Shown here one piece after another: positions 1-8,865 of a DNA stretch of 64,000 nt. Location: contig CAMCBW010000017.1 of the NCBI GenBank assembly GCA_945873105.1, forward strand, positions 38,178 through 102,177. Direction: 5' to 3'. The translations under genes and the position numbers were made by a program. How positions within the stretch are numbered: position 1 is the first letter of the stretch; the number at the start of each line of letters is the position of its first letter. Below the pieces are notes generated by a model. It was not told where the DNA came from. It did no database searches and saw only the letters and a program-made list of their open reading frames with translations. This stretch comes from Tangfeifania diversioriginum. GTDB taxonomy: Bacteria; Bacteroidota; Bacteroidia; Bacteroidales; Prolixibacteraceae.

Positions 1-3000
1 TGAAAATTAGTGATACAGCTACCTTGACCTTCACTTTCACCGAAGCGGTTTCCGGCTTTACAACTGCCGACCTTTCAGCAGACAACGGGGCAGTAAGTTC
101 ATTAAGCTCATCTGATGGTGGGATCACATGGACAGCTACCTTAACACCTTCGGCTTCCACAACTGATGCAACCAATGTAATAACCCTCGATTATACAGGG
201 GTAACTGATTTGGCAGGAAACGCGGGGACAGGAACTGCTACTTCGGGAAATTACGCCATTGATACAGAACGTCCGACAGCAGGAATAATCCTGAGCGATT
301 ATGCTTTGAGGGTGGGTGAAACGGCAACTGTCACAGTTACCTTCTCCGAAGCAGTTTCAGGGTTCACAAATGCTGACCTGACCATTGCCAACGGGACTCT
401 GACGGCTGTCAGCTCTTCCGATGGTGGAATTACCTGGACAGCTACCTTTACCCCAACAGCATCAGTTGAAGATGCAACCAACTTGATCACCCTTGACAAC
501 ACAGGGGTCAGCGATGCGGCCGGGAACACAGGTTCTGGAACTACCGATTCTGGCAATTACGCCATTGATACAGAACGTCCGACGGCAGGTATAATCCTAA
601 GCGATTATGCTTTAAGGGTGGGTGAAACGGCAACTGTTACCGTAACCTTCTCCGAAGCAGTTTCTGGGTTTACAAATGCTGACCTGACCATTGCCAACGG
701 GACTCTGACGGCTGTCAGCTCTTCCGATGGAGGAATTACCTGGACAGCAACCTTTACCCCAACGGCCTCTGTGGAAGATGCCACCAACGTGATTACCCTT
801 GACAATACGGGGGTTAGCGATGCAGCCGGGAACACAGGTTCTGGAACTACTGATTCGGGCAACTACGCCATCGATACAGAACGTCCAATCATAACGAATA
901 TTACATCCAGCGAAGCAGATGGTACCTATGTACCAAGCAATGTTATTGCGATAAGCGTAACTTTTTCTGAAGCGGTTACCATCACAGGAACTCCTACCCT
1001 GACATTGAATAGTGGCGGAACAGTTTCATATTCCTCAGGAAGCGGAACATCTGCATTGACTTTCAGCTATACTGTTGGGATTGGAGAGAGCAGTTGGGAT
1101 CTGGAATATTCAACCACCAACTCCCTGGCGCTGGCCGGAGCAACCATAAAAGATGCCTCAGGGAACGATGCTACACTCACATTACCAGCACTTGGGGGAC
1201 CAAGTTCACTGGGTGGACAAAAGAACATCCTGATTGCTATCAATCCTTCTTCGGGAGGGATAATAACCGCAGGTCAAGATGGTTGCAATCCTTTTAACCC
1301 AAATGCAATTACCAATAAAGAAGTTCCTTCTGATTATGTCGGAACCCTGGAATACAAGTGGCAAAGGTCAACCACCAGTAGCATGACCGGATTTGTTGAT
1401 ATTGCAAAGAGCAATACCACAACTTATGATCCCGAATTGCTTACCGCCAATATCTGGTACAAACGACTGGCACGGGTTGACTGCATGGAGGACTGGACAG
1501 GCGCAGCAGAATCGAATGTGGTAAAGATGACTGTTTTTGATTTGCCATCCGAACCAACAGCAGGAAGCAATTCCCATACCTATGATGGGACTGAAAAGAC
1601 AGCTGTGGCCATCGTTGGCATTGGAGAAACCGTTGACTGGTATGCAAATATTACTGGGGATACCCCGGCTGCTGCACCAACCGGCACTACAGTGGGTACC
1701 TATTCTGCCTATGCTGAAGCCAGAAATACAACCCAGGGATGTATCAGTACCAGCAGGAATCTGATAACACTGGAAATCACCAAAGCGATGCTAACCGTTA
1801 CCGCGGATGCCAAAACAAAGAAATACGGTGAAGACAATCCCGCATTGACTTTTGTTTATTCGGGATGGGAGAACGGCGACAGCGAGGCCGTTTTGACCAC
1901 CCGGCCAACAGCCAGTACAACAGTAACGGCAACCAGTCCGGCAGCCGTTTACAGCAATGCGATCACATTGACGGGAGGTGTTGCGGAAAATTATGACTTT
2001 AATTACCTGCCGGCCAATCTGGAAGTAACCAAAATCATGCTGACAGCTACCGCCAATGCCCAGACAAAAATCTTCGGCGAAGCCAACCCAACGCTTACCT
2101 TCCAGTACAGCGGTTGGAAAAACAGCGATACCGAAGCGGATTTGGATTACAAACCAACCACATCAACCACTGTTGATTTGCTGACCAATGTGGGAACCCA
2201 TACCAATGCCATCACCGTATCAGGCGGGGTTGACAACAACTACTCGTTTATCTATGTACCAGCCAATTTCACTGTAACCAAAGCCATGTTGACGGTAACC
2301 GCCGATGCCAAATCAAAAGTTTACGGCGAGGCTAATCCTACACTGACTATTCAATACAACGGCTGGAAGAACAGCGACAACGAAACCTTATTGAATACCA
2401 AACCTTCTGCATCAACAACATTAGGAATACTGATCAGTGCCGGAATTTACACTAACGTGATTAAGGTATCAGGCGGAGTTGACAACAACTACGACTTCAA
2501 GTATGTTTCCGCAAATCTCACTGTAACCAAAGCCCTGTTGACAGTAACCGCCGGTGACAAAACGAAAGTTTACGGCGAGGCTAATCCAACACTGACTTTC
2601 CAATACCGTGGATGGAAGAACACCGAAAACGAATCCGTATTGGATATCAAACCTTTGGCGTCGACTTCGGTAGATCTGCAGACCAGCGTTGGTACACACA
2701 GCAAAGTGATTACCATGTCAGGCGGAAGGGACAATAACTATGATTTTACCTATGTCCCTGCTGATTTTGTAATAACCAAGGCCCCTTTGACAATTGAGGC
2801 AGAGGCACAAAATAAAGTTTACGACGGTACAACTACGGCAAGCGTTCCCATTACAAAATTAGTAGGTATACGCAATGTTGATCCGGTCAAACTTACCATA
2901 GGTACTGCCTCTTTTGAGCATAAGAACGTAGGAAACGGAATATGTGTCACTGTTTTTGGTTCAAATATTTCAGGTGTTGGTGCCGGGAATTATACACTGA

Positions 3001-4097
3001 CAGAAGTTTCTGGTCTGAAGGCAAACATTACCCAAAAACAACTTACCATTTCAGATTATTCTATTGTCACAAACAAGATGTTTGATAATTCGACAACGGT
3101 AACGGTTGAAAACGTTGGAACTTTACAAGGGCTGGCCTCTTCCGATGCAAATTTGGTTACTGTTTTAGCCATAGCTACCTACAACAATGCAACAGTTGGA
3201 GAGGACAAGGTAATCACGGTGGTTTACATGATCAGCGGCAGCGCTGTAAGTAATTATATCAAACCAGTTGATTTGATCATTACCGATGCCAAAATTTCGG
3301 AAATCGTAAAATTGTCAGAGAATTTAGAAGTACCGGTAACAGGTGAATGCCAGGGAGAAGATTTGTCTATTGGCTATCAAATTCTGAAAGGAACCCCAAG
3401 CGAATACCGGATTACTTTTAGTGCTGTGGCTTTGGCTGCCGGTTTTGTAAACACAGGCTATCTACCACTGGCTTCATCACAAAGTCTGGACAGGATTGAT
3501 ATCCAGGTGCCTGCTACCATGGCTGAAGGTATTTATTCCGCAAACTTGCAATTCCGAAATGAATTGAATGTGGAAAGCCCGGAATATCCGTTCCAATTTG
3601 CGATTAAGCTTGCCAAGAGCTACGTCGTGAAGAAATTTGACGATCTAATCGTGTGTGACAATAGTTCAAACCGATTCACCTCGTTTCAGTGGTACAAGAA
3701 TGGTCAGCCAATTCCTGGTGCGACAGGTCAATTCTACAGAGAACAAGCAGGGTTGGATGGATTCTATTCTCTACAGGTAAGTACGATAGAGGGTGCAGTA
3801 TTGTGGTCATGCGATCAGGAAATTCACACTCGGACATTAAAAAATGCGACCATTAGTGCTTATCCAAATCCGGCAAGAAGTTTCGTCCCATTTACGGTAA
3901 AAGTAACCGACCTCAACGATCAGGATTTGAAGGGTGCTGTTCTGAGAATCTATAATGTTACGGGAGTCCTTGTCCAAAGCATTACTGACGTTAAACAGGT
4001 AAATTCTGTCTCACTACCGTTTGGGGATTATATTGGAACTGTCATTACCTCTGACCAGCGGAAGTTCACCTGCAAAATAATAGTCGAAAATTATTAA
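1..4097 (+). CDS. Giant secreted Ig-like/MBG-repeat protein, T9SS substrate (5' end outside window)
   Basis: The frame is open to the left edge (from base 3), so the first TTG at 24 is not a real start and the N-terminus lies outside. About 1360 residues are visible. The first ~300 residues are three Ig-like domains ('TFSEAVSGFTNADL' type), two nearly identical. Then come a further Ig-like domain with 'SVTFSEAVTI', a spacer, and four MBG-type repeats with the 'KVYGEANPTLTFQY' core (about residues 590-920). A YDG-type domain follows ('NKVYDGTTTASV'). The C-terminus carries 'AYPNPARS...LRIYNVTGVLVQS', the hallmark of a type A T9SS sorting domain. It is probably exported through the type IX system and anchored at or released from the surface, as an adhesin or matrix protein. 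No enzymatic domain is visible in this part. Confidence 0.85.
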   Translation, partial: KISDTATLTFTFTEAVSGFTTADLSADNGAVSSLSSSDGGITWTATLTPSASTTDATNVITLDYTGVTDLAGNAGTGTATSGNYAIDTERPTAGIILSDYALRVGETATVTVTFSEAVSGFTNADLTIANGTLTAVSSSDGGITWTATFTPTASVEDATNLITLDNTGVSDAAGNTGSGTTDSGNYAIDTERPTAGIILSDYALRVGETATVTVTFSEAVSGFTNADLTIANGTLTAVSSSDGGITWTATFTPTASVEDATNVITLDNTGVSDAAGNTGSGTTDSGNYAIDTERPIITNITSSEADGTYVPSNVIAISVTFSEAVTITGTPTLTLNSGGTVSYSSGSGTSALTFSYTVGIGESSWDLEYSTTNSLALAGATIKDASGNDATLTLPALGGPSSLGGQKNILIAINPSSGGIITAGQDGCNPFNPNAITNKEVPSDYVGTLEYKWQRSTTSSMTGFVDIAKSNTTTYDPELLTANIWYKRLARVDCMEDWTGAAESNVVKMTVFDLPSEPTAGSNSHTYDGTEKTAVAIVGIGETVDWYANITGDTPAAAPTGTTVGTYSAYAEARNTTQGCISTSRNLITLEITKAMLTVTADAKTKKYGEDNPALTFVYSGWENGDSEAVLTTRPTASTTVTATSPAAVYSNAITLTGGVAENYDFNYLPANLEVTKIMLTATANAQTKIFGEANPTLTFQYSGWKNSDTEADLDYKPTTSTTVDLLTNVGTHTNAITVSGGVDNNYSFIYVPANFTVTKAMLTVTADAKSKVYGEANPTLTIQYNGWKNSDNETLLNTKPSASTTLGILISAGIYTNVIKVSGGVDNNYDFKYVSANLTVTKALLTVTAGDKTKVYGEANPTLTFQYRGWKNTENESVLDIKPLASTSVDLQTSVGTHSKVITMSGGRDNNYDFTYVPADFVITKAPLTIEAEAQNKVYDGTTTASVPITKLVGIRNVDPVKLTIGTASFEHKNVGNGICVTVFGSNISGVGAGNYTLTEVSGLKANITQKQLTISDYSIVTNKMFDNSTTVTVENVGTLQGLASSDANLVTVLAIATYNNATVGEDKVITVVYMISGSAVSNYIKPVDLIITDAKISEIVKLSENLEVPVTGECQGEDLSIGYQILKGTPSEYRITFSAVALAAGFVNTGYLPLASSQSLDRIDIQVPATMAEGIYSANLQFRNELNVESPEYPFQFAIKLAKSYVVKKFDDLIVCDNSSNRFTSFQWYKNGQPIPGATGQFYREQAGLDGFYSLQVSTIEGAVLWSCDQEIHTRTLKNATISAYPNPARSFVPFTVKVTDLNDQDLKGAVLRIYNVTGVLVQSITDVKQVNSVSLPFGDYIGTVITSDQRKFTCKIIVENY
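261..872 (+). repeat. Two tandem 306-bp near-identical Ig-domain repeats
   Basis: Unit 1 (261-566) and unit 2 (567-872) encode 102 residues each and differ at very few amino acids (for example Leu/Val in 'DATN[L/V]ITLDN'). A partial start of a third unit follows at 873. The near-identity contrasts with the diverged first domain and points to recent duplication or gene conversion within the gene. Confidence 0.85.
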
Positions 4098-4106
4098 AAA
4101 AACAAA

Positions 4107-4146
4107 CCGCCACCGGGAATTTGGATCTCCAAAGTCCTGGTGACGG
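4107..4146. terminator. Stem-loop between Ig-repeat gene and OMP gene
   Basis: CCGCCACCGGGA pairs with TCCTGGTGACGG (two mismatches). The loop contains a second perfect pair, TTTGGA/TCCAAA. No T-run follows on the plus strand; A-rich sequence precedes it, so a T-rich tail exists only on the minus strand. It could be a terminator, an attenuator or an RNA-processing hairpin between the two plus-strand genes. Confidence 0.4.
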
Positions 4147-4161
4147 CTCAATAAAAAGAAA

Positions 4162-5013
4162 ATGAAAAAAATTCTATTCATAAGTTTGCTCCTGTGGGGA
4201 GCAGGGGCCTTACAGGCACAGGAAAATGAAACGTCCCGGTCGTTGTACTTCAACGCAGGAGGTGGTTCCCATCCTCTGAAATACGACCTTCAAAACGGAG
4301 TAAAGGAAAACTTCATGGGCTACACTGTTAATCTCGGGTATCATTACTATTTCTCCAAAAACTGGGGTTTTGCAGCCGGACTGGGATTGGCATCGTTTCA
4401 ATCAAAAGCTACGCTTAATTATCAAACAAGTAATGCTTCGGTTGACACCGACAATGATTCGTTTGAATTCCGAACTCAATACACTGATTGGCAGGAAAAA
4501 CAAACTATCCTCTTACTGGACATTCCGCTTGGTCTTGTTTACCAAAAACAAATGAATGAAAAATTCAATTTTCAATTTTCCATCGGACCAAAAGTATCAT
4601 TCCCTCTTCAATCAAAAAACGAAACATCAGGAGGTACAATTGAAACAACTGGATATTATCCTCAGTACAATGTCGTCTTGTTTGGTTTGCCGCAACACAA
4701 CTTTACCACACTGACCAGTTTTCCCAAAAATGATACCAGCCTGAAGCCTGTTCTATCTGCCTGCAGCAATTTGGGAGTTTTGATTAATTTAAACAACAGG
4801 TTAGACCTTTACTCCGGAGTTTATCTGGACTATGGCCTGACGAACATGATTGATCCACAAAGCAAATTTTTGTACCAGGAGGATGGTGTTTACAATGGTA
4901 TTTTTTCTTCAGATTTGACGAAAAGAGTAACGCAATATGCTTTCGGCTTTAAGATTGGAATCAACTTCAGGTTGGGTGCAAAGGAGGACGTCAGCGTGGA
5001 GACAACACCTTAA
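4162..5013 (+). CDS. Outer-membrane beta-barrel protein
   Basis: 283 residues with a clear signal peptide (MKKILFISLLLWGAGALQAQ, cleavage after AQA/Q). The mature part has alternating hydrophobic and polar strands with aromatic girdles, such as 'YTVNLGYHYYFSKNWGFAAG' and the C-terminal 'YAFGFKIGINFRLG'. This fits the PorT-like or generic outer-membrane barrel domain common in Bacteroidota. It lies 64 bp downstream of the T9SS-sorted repeat protein in the same direction, so the two may be co-transcribed and functionally linked. Specific role unknown. Confidence 0.7.
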   Translation: MKKILFISLLLWGAGALQAQENETSRSLYFNAGGGSHPLKYDLQNGVKENFMGYTVNLGYHYYFSKNWGFAAGLGLASFQSKATLNYQTSNASVDTDNDSFEFRTQYTDWQEKQTILLLDIPLGLVYQKQMNEKFNFQFSIGPKVSFPLQSKNETSGGTIETTGYYPQYNVVLFGLPQHNFTTLTSFPKNDTSLKPVLSACSNLGVLINLNNRLDLYSGVYLDYGLTNMIDPQSKFLYQEDGVYNGIFSSDLTKRVTQYAFGFKIGINFRLGAKEDVSVETTP

Positions 5014-5036
5014 GATTTGAAGAAAATTTCAAATAA

Positions 5037-5108
5037 TGCCGGTCAGTTTCGTTTTATTCCGGATGCTAACGATCTGTCTGATTCTAGATAAAACCATCTG
5101 ATCCGGCA
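5037..5108. terminator. Long imperfect inverted repeat between convergent genes
   Basis: TGCCGG-TCAG-(TTTC)-GTTTTAT on the left pairs with ATAAAAC-(CAT)-CTGA-TCCGGCA on the right, forming one long interrupted stem in the gap between the convergent OMP and serine hydrolase genes. Its position suits a bidirectional terminator; a decayed mobile-element end is an alternative. Confidence 0.4.
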
Positions 5109-5175
5109 AATAAAGACAAGCAATTAAAATAGAACAAGCTCGGGCTAAAGGGAGAACAAACTCCTCAAATTATGT

Positions 5176-6474
5176 TTAGTCATCAATGGATTGGAACACC
5201 AGTTGTTTGAATTTCCAACCTGTTTCATCCCTGACGCTACCCTGGGTCTGTTTCATGATGATGCCGACGATTTTCTCCTTTGGATCTGCAAAATACTGGG
5301 TATTGAAATATCCGCCCCATTCAAATGTGCCGGTACTCCCTTGTCCACCTTTGTTTTGCCCAGTTTCGGTCAATACGGAAAAGGCGAGTCCAAAATTTTT
5401 CTCCGTTGCGTCCCCCCAGATTTTTCCGATCTGGTTGGCCAGTACCAGGTCGACGGTCGTCCTGCTCAGCAGCCTTACGCCGTTGTATTCACCGCCATTG
5501 AGGTACATTTGAAGGAACAGGGCATAATCCCTGGCTGTGCTGGATAATCCCGCACCCCCGGCGAAAAATGTTTTGGCCCCTCTTACCGGGTAATCTGTGT
5601 CGTAAAAGGTGGCAGGATATTTTTTCCACTTCCCGCTTTCCTTGTATTGAACGGCCACCAGCCTGGATGCCTTTTCTTCCGGGAGATAGAAGTAGGTATC
5701 ATTCATCCCGAGCGGATCAAAGATGTGGCTCTTGAGGAACCGGTCAAAGGGCATTCCGGATACGATCTCGATGAGGTATCCCAGCACATCGAGCCCCTCG
5801 CTGTAGGTGAAATTTTCTCCCGGATGGTGGTGCAGCGGAAGTTTTGCCAGTTTTTTCACATTCCCGGCAATGGTGATCTTCTCGGTGGTAAAGGCATCTG
5901 TGATACCTGCCTTCTTGTAAATCAGCTTAAACCGTTCGTCCCCGTCAATGACCCCATAGCCAATTCCTGAAGTATGGGAAAGCAGGTTCCGGATGGTGAT
6001 TTCCGATTTGACAGGTTCGCTTCTCCAGGTGGTATCACTGTATTGAAACGATTTAAGCACCTGCTGATTCTTGAACTCTGGAATGTATTTGGATATCGGA
6101 TCATCCAGCCTGAATTTCCCCATCTCCCAGAGCATCATCACGGCTGTGGCGGTGATGGCCTTGGTTTGGGAGGCGATCCTGAAGATGTCATCACGCTTCA
6201 TTTTGCGTCCCTTCTCATTCTCTGCCATCCCGAAAGCCTTCCAGTGGATGATCTTCCCGTTGCGGACCACCAGGGACACCACCCCGGGCAGGTTTTCTTC
6301 CCTGACTGCCTCCTCACACATTTGGTCAATAAGTGCCAGCCGCTCCGGAGAGACCCCGACGCTCTCGGGTGAAGCCTCCTCAAGGGCAGGTGATTTCCTG
6401 ACTGATTTTGTCTGGGCGTTTACGGCAGTCAACCCTGCAAACAAGATGATTGTGGCAAGAATAAGCTTTTTCAT
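5176..6474 (-). CDS. Serine beta-lactamase/esterase-family hydrolase (class C-like fold)
   Basis: 432 residues with a signal peptide ending 'AVNAQ'. The beta-lactamase (PF00144-type) fold is marked by the catalytic SxxK tetrad S102-Q-T-K105 in 'RIASQTKAITATAVMML', the Tyr motif at Y224-S-E in 'NFTYSEGLDVLGYL', and a downstream 'FEWGGYFNTQYF' segment in the region of the third motif. The usual YxN is YSE here, as in many esterase or D-aminopeptidase members, so antibiotic hydrolysis is not implied. It probably hydrolyses an ester or peptide in the periplasm. It is a single gene with its own transcription unit. Confidence 0.85.
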   Translation of the reverse strand: MKKLILATIILFAGLTAVNAQTKSVRKSPALEEASPESVGVSPERLALIDQMCEEAVREENLPGVVSLVVRNGKIIHWKAFGMAENEKGRKMKRDDIFRIASQTKAITATAVMMLWEMGKFRLDDPISKYIPEFKNQQVLKSFQYSDTTWRSEPVKSEITIRNLLSHTSGIGYGVIDGDERFKLIYKKAGITDAFTTEKITIAGNVKKLAKLPLHHHPGENFTYSEGLDVLGYLIEIVSGMPFDRFLKSHIFDPLGMNDTYFYLPEEKASRLVAVQYKESGKWKKYPATFYDTDYPVRGAKTFFAGGAGLSSTARDYALFLQMYLNGGEYNGVRLLSRTTVDLVLANQIGKIWGDATEKNFGLAFSVLTETGQNKGGQGSTGTFEWGGYFNTQYFADPKEKIVGIIMKQTQGSVRDETGWKFKQLVFQSIDD

Positions 6475-6597
6475 GGATAATGGTTTGTAGTATCGTCCGG
6501 TTAATGCTGATTATGATAAAGTTAAAGAGTTATGCAATAATAATGAATTTAATCGTATCATGGTAATTGGAAGAAAGAATGTCCGAATGGTTTATGC

Positions 6598-6670
6598 GGG
6601 TGGGCCAATAGGGCAAACTCCTCCGACCCCTGGATGATGAGTGGAAGATCTAACCCATTTTGAGTTTCCA
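6598..6670 (-). repeat. Diverged tRNA-Met 3'-end repeat (copy D), outer att-like boundary
   Basis: The stretch starting GGGTGGGCC and ending GAGTTTCCA aligns with the tRNA-Met-derived core plus the right arm of the repeats at 33.0 and 38.1 kb, with scattered substitutions and small gaps. It lacks the upstream hairpin and CCTGGCG pair found in the other copies. The match runs through the anticodon-loop point and about 37 bp into the right arm. It sits in the otherwise gene-free stretch 6475-6888. Confidence 0.6.
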
Positions 6671-6888
6671 TTGAATGAAGCATAAATTGTGTGTGAATGG
6701 TAAAAAATGATGCCCGGAGTTGCCAAACCATCCGCTGATTTATCAATCTTGTTCAAATTTTTAATACGTTTACAGAAGCCTTAGAATCGGGTAAAGGATC
6801 GGTTTTCAACTTAGCTGGTAAAGATGATTGATACGATCTGTTTCCATCCGTTCGATGGTTCCGGTTCAATCATTTAACTACTTTCAAC

Positions 6889-8217
6889 ATGCAAAATTCA
6901 CGCAGAAAATTCCTCAGAAATCTTTCGGCAACTGCCGTGGCTGCCCCGCTTATCCTTCAATCATGCGGCTGGCCAAATTCCAATCAAAACAAAACAGTTA
7001 CCCTTGGTCTCATTGGGATGGGCACACAAGGGCGCGGACTGATGCGCAATTTCATGGGACGTCGCGACGTCAGGATTGTTGCCGTTTGTGATGTGGATAC
7101 CACACGCAGGGAACATTACCAAAAAATAGCCAACGATTTTTACAAAAACGACGAATGCAAAGCATACGCTGATTTCCGTGAGATCATCAACCGCAAAGAC
7201 ATTGATGCCGTCGTCATCGCCACACCGGATCACTGGCACGCCATTCCAATGCTTGCCGCACTTCGGGCAGGAAAAGATGTCTATTGTGAGAAACCTCTGA
7301 CACACAATATCCACGAAGCCGTCGAAGTGATGAAGGCCGTGGAGGAAAATGGCAGGATCCTGCAAACGGGTTCCATGCAGCGTTCGAGCAATGAGTTCCG
7401 CGTGGCATGCGAACTGGTACAAAATGGCGTGATTGGCCAAATCAGTCATGTCGAATGCAGCTTCGGTGGTCCGGGTATCCCATGCGATCTTCCTGAAGAA
7501 CAAATGGAGCCCGGATTAAACTGGGAGATGTGGTGTGGTCCCGGACCGCTTCGTCCGTACAATTCAGTCCTGAGTCCGCGCGGTGTGCACGACTTTTTCC
7601 CGAACTGGAGGCGTTACAAGGAGTATGGCTCTGGTAGTGTCGGCGACTGGGGAGCACACCATATCGATATCGCCCAGTGGGGTCTTGGAATGGACAACAG
7701 CGGCCCTGTGGAGGTCATTCCACCTGAGGATGAGAAGGCGACTTCAGGATGCAAATTTGTTTATGCCAGCGGCATTACGCTGGAGCACAAAAATGACGGT
7801 TTCGGCGTTCATTTCTTTGGTTCCAAAGGAGAGGTGAAGGTCAACAGGGGCAAATTAGTGCTGATCGTTGAAGGTAAAACCATTGCCGAATTTACCGATG
7901 TCCAGAAAAAAGAGGGTAAAATCAAGTTGGCCGACGAGGTAAAGAAAGCGGAAGAGGCCTACCTGCAAAATGCAAAGATTCAACTTTACAGGAGCAAAAA
8001 TCACATCAACGATTTCATGGAGTGCCTCAAGAGCCGCAAGAAGCCTATTACCAGTGAGATCGTTGGCGCCCATAGTGCCATCTGCTGCCACCTGATGAAC
8101 CAGTCCTATTACCACCACGCTCGTTTTACATGGGATCCTGCCAAATGCGAATTCACCGGAGGTACCGGCGACCCGAAATGGCTCACCCGTGAATACCGGA
8201 GTCCCTGGATGGTTTGA
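6889..8217 (+). CDS. Gfo/Idh/MocA-family NAD(P)-dependent oxidoreductase with Tat signal
   Basis: 442 residues. The N-terminus 'NSRRKFLRNLSATAVAAP' is a twin-arginine signal, and a Cys in 'LILQSCGW' suggests a possible lipoprotein. The Rossmann motif 'GLIGMGTQGRG' follows at about residue 43, then 'VVIATPDHWHA' and the family Lys motif 'CEKPLTHNI'. The C-terminal half has the usual GFO_IDH_MocA dimerisation domain with 'GSGSVGDWGAHHIDIAQWGLG'. Secreted members act on sugars or glycosides in the periplasm, with tightly bound nucleotide. It stands alone between the D repeat and the metal-type operon. Confidence 0.88.
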   Translation: MQNSRRKFLRNLSATAVAAPLILQSCGWPNSNQNKTVTLGLIGMGTQGRGLMRNFMGRRDVRIVAVCDVDTTRREHYQKIANDFYKNDECKAYADFREIINRKDIDAVVIATPDHWHAIPMLAALRAGKDVYCEKPLTHNIHEAVEVMKAVEENGRILQTGSMQRSSNEFRVACELVQNGVIGQISHVECSFGGPGIPCDLPEEQMEPGLNWEMWCGPGPLRPYNSVLSPRGVHDFFPNWRRYKEYGSGSVGDWGAHHIDIAQWGLGMDNSGPVEVIPPEDEKATSGCKFVYASGITLEHKNDGFGVHFFGSKGEVKVNRGKLVLIVEGKTIAEFTDVQKKEGKIKLADEVKKAEEAYLQNAKIQLYRSKNHINDFMECLKSRKKPITSEIVGAHSAICCHLMNQSYYHHARFTWDPAKCEFTGGTGDPKWLTREYRSPWMV

Positions 8218-8337
8218 TAGCAAGATTCCAGTATTTTATCTATGAAATGTTCTTAATGATCCGTTATACATTGATAATGTTTTGTTAAAATATCCACAAG
8301 TCCTTTAAAATTTGGTACAGAATAGTACTTTTGGCAT

Positions 8338-8808
8338 GTGACAATTCTCAGAAAAATAGTGGTAATTGGACTTTCGGTTATATTTTTGTTCTTATCAACC
8401 GGAGTGATGCTGTATCAAACTCATTGTGAATGTTTGGGAAGTAGCGGCGTTTCATTGTTTGCAGCCCATGAACTGAGTGACCATACTGCTTCTGAATGCG
8501 ACTGCTGTTCTACAGAATCGAAACCTGCCATCCCAAACTTGGATACAATACAACAAGAATGCGGTTGCGTACCACTGGTTGTTATTTACCTTAAATTATC
8601 CAGCCATTCGGACGATGACTCACCGCTTGAGTATTCATTGGCAAAAAAAATCACTCTTCAGAATATTGCTGTTATTGAAACAGTTGAACAATTACTTCCA
8701 GAAAAATTATTCGTTCACTTCACAAATTACAAACCACCCCTTACCAAAAAGGTTGGACGTACCTTGGTTAATTTCTTAAAACAATATAAGATAGCCCTTT
8801 TCGCATAA
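8338..8808 (+). CDS. Cys-rich small membrane protein (HYC_CC_PP-like)
   Basis: 156 residues from a GTG start that places a transmembrane or signal segment (IVVIGLSVIFLFLSTG) at the N-terminus. It then shows a 'THCEC' cluster, a 'CDCC' cluster and a later 'YKPPL'. This pattern resembles the small HYC_CC_PP proteins that precede TonB receptors and HMA proteins in Bacteroidota. The following two genes match that context (58-bp and about 90-bp gaps, same strand). A role in copper or other soft-metal handling is inference. A TACTTTTG box at 8326 is too close to the start to serve this GTG, so the start is not certain. Confidence 0.65.
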   Translation: MTILRKIVVIGLSVIFLFLSTGVMLYQTHCECLGSSGVSLFAAHELSDHTASECDCCSTESKPAIPNLDTIQQECGCVPLVVIYLKLSSHSDDDSPLEYSLAKKITLQNIAVIETVEQLLPEKLFVHFTNYKPPLTKKVGRTLVNFLKQYKIALFA

Positions 8809-8865
8809 TCAGGTTTTAACATTTCGTGTTTACAATCAGATTATGAATATTTCAATATTATTGAA

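Noticed and set aside
299..862. Two 85-residue minus-strand ORFs with nearly identical sequence
   Set aside because: They are antisense to the Ig-repeat units and appear twice only because the coding repeat is duplicated.
5186..6490. Several plus-strand ORFs of 100-139 residues opposite the serine hydrolase
   Set aside because: The minus-strand gene has signal peptide and catalytic motifs; the plus frames have neither.
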